Of a DNA stretch of 64,000 nt, positions 64,000 through 64,000 are shown in pieces. Origin of the DNA: Nocardia vinacea (GTDB lineage: Bacteria > Actinomycetota > Actinomycetes > Mycobacteriales > Mycobacteriaceae). The notes under the pieces were generated by a model. That model worked only from the letters and a program-made list of their open reading frames with translations. It searched no databases and was not told where the DNA came from. The stretch spans positions 496,001 to 560,000 of the forward strand of contig NZ_CP109149.1 in the NCBI RefSeq assembly GCF_035920345.1. Direction: 5' to 3'. Each line of letters begins with the position of its first letter. The stretch's first letter is position 1. The position numbers and the translations under genes were made by a program.

Positions 64000-64000
64000 C

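Overview
The window is high-GC actinobacterial DNA. The gene set points to Nocardia or a close mycolic-acid relative: tgs-type wax ester synthase/diacylglycerol acyltransferase, two secreted LIP-family lipases, a Tat-exported cholesterol oxidase, WXG100 proteins, a pitA/DUF3349 block like that of Mycobacterium tuberculosis, a mycobacterial-type SOS box and several LLM flavin monooxygenases. No rRNA, tRNA or CRISPR array was seen. All product names are read from sequence motifs and were not checked against a database.

Region 1, about 1-20.3 kb, is accessory and rich in wreckage. After pncA come a twice-frameshifted IS110-family transposase, with a hairpin over its ribosome binding site, and a frameshifted tyrosine recombinase. 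Two further copies of only the last ~57 codons of that recombinase occur at 9.8 and 16.15 kb. All lie on the same strand, both partial copies begin at the same catalytic box, and about 6 kb of cargo separates successive copies. The cargo includes two WXG100 proteins with a polymorphic toxin and DUF4279 immunity-like proteins, a TetR/NmrA pair with twin operators, arfB, LysR/EthD, LysE, an LLM oxidoreductase, a HAD protein with a membrane protein, a flavin hydroxylase, an SOS-controlled DUF222 fragment and a protein with HEAT-like repeats. A 91-bp repeat lies upstream of two of the flavoenzymes.

Region 2, about 20.3-41.3 kb, is mainly lipid and redox metabolism: quinone reductase, alpha/beta hydrolase, WS/DGAT, lipase, CYTH protein, then an overlapping three-gene unit of alpha-dioxygenase-like peroxidase, catalase-like haem protein and large LuxR regulator. 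This is followed by pitA with a small membrane protein and tandem DUF3349 genes, cholesterol oxidase, GNAT and a second lipase.

Region 3, about 41.4-51 kb, is an organosulfur-scavenging cluster. It holds SsuD, a DszC/SfnB-like oxygenase, a DszA/DmoA-like monooxygenase, free-methionine-sulfoxide reductase, a StyA-like flavoprotein, SfnG, SfnB, an FMN reductase and a flavin reductase. The oxygenases can be supplied with reduced flavin by the last two genes.

Region 4, about 51-64 kb, holds regulator/target pairs (AraC with NAD(P)H oxidoreductase, HxlR with RidA, a two-headed MerR with a DUF6194 protein), a YfhO-like membrane protein, an orphan ABBA aromatic prenyltransferase, a broken SLOG-type gene, an asd fragment beside a perfect 18-bp inverted repeat, and the fructose PTS operon fruK-fruA-ptsH, which runs off the end.
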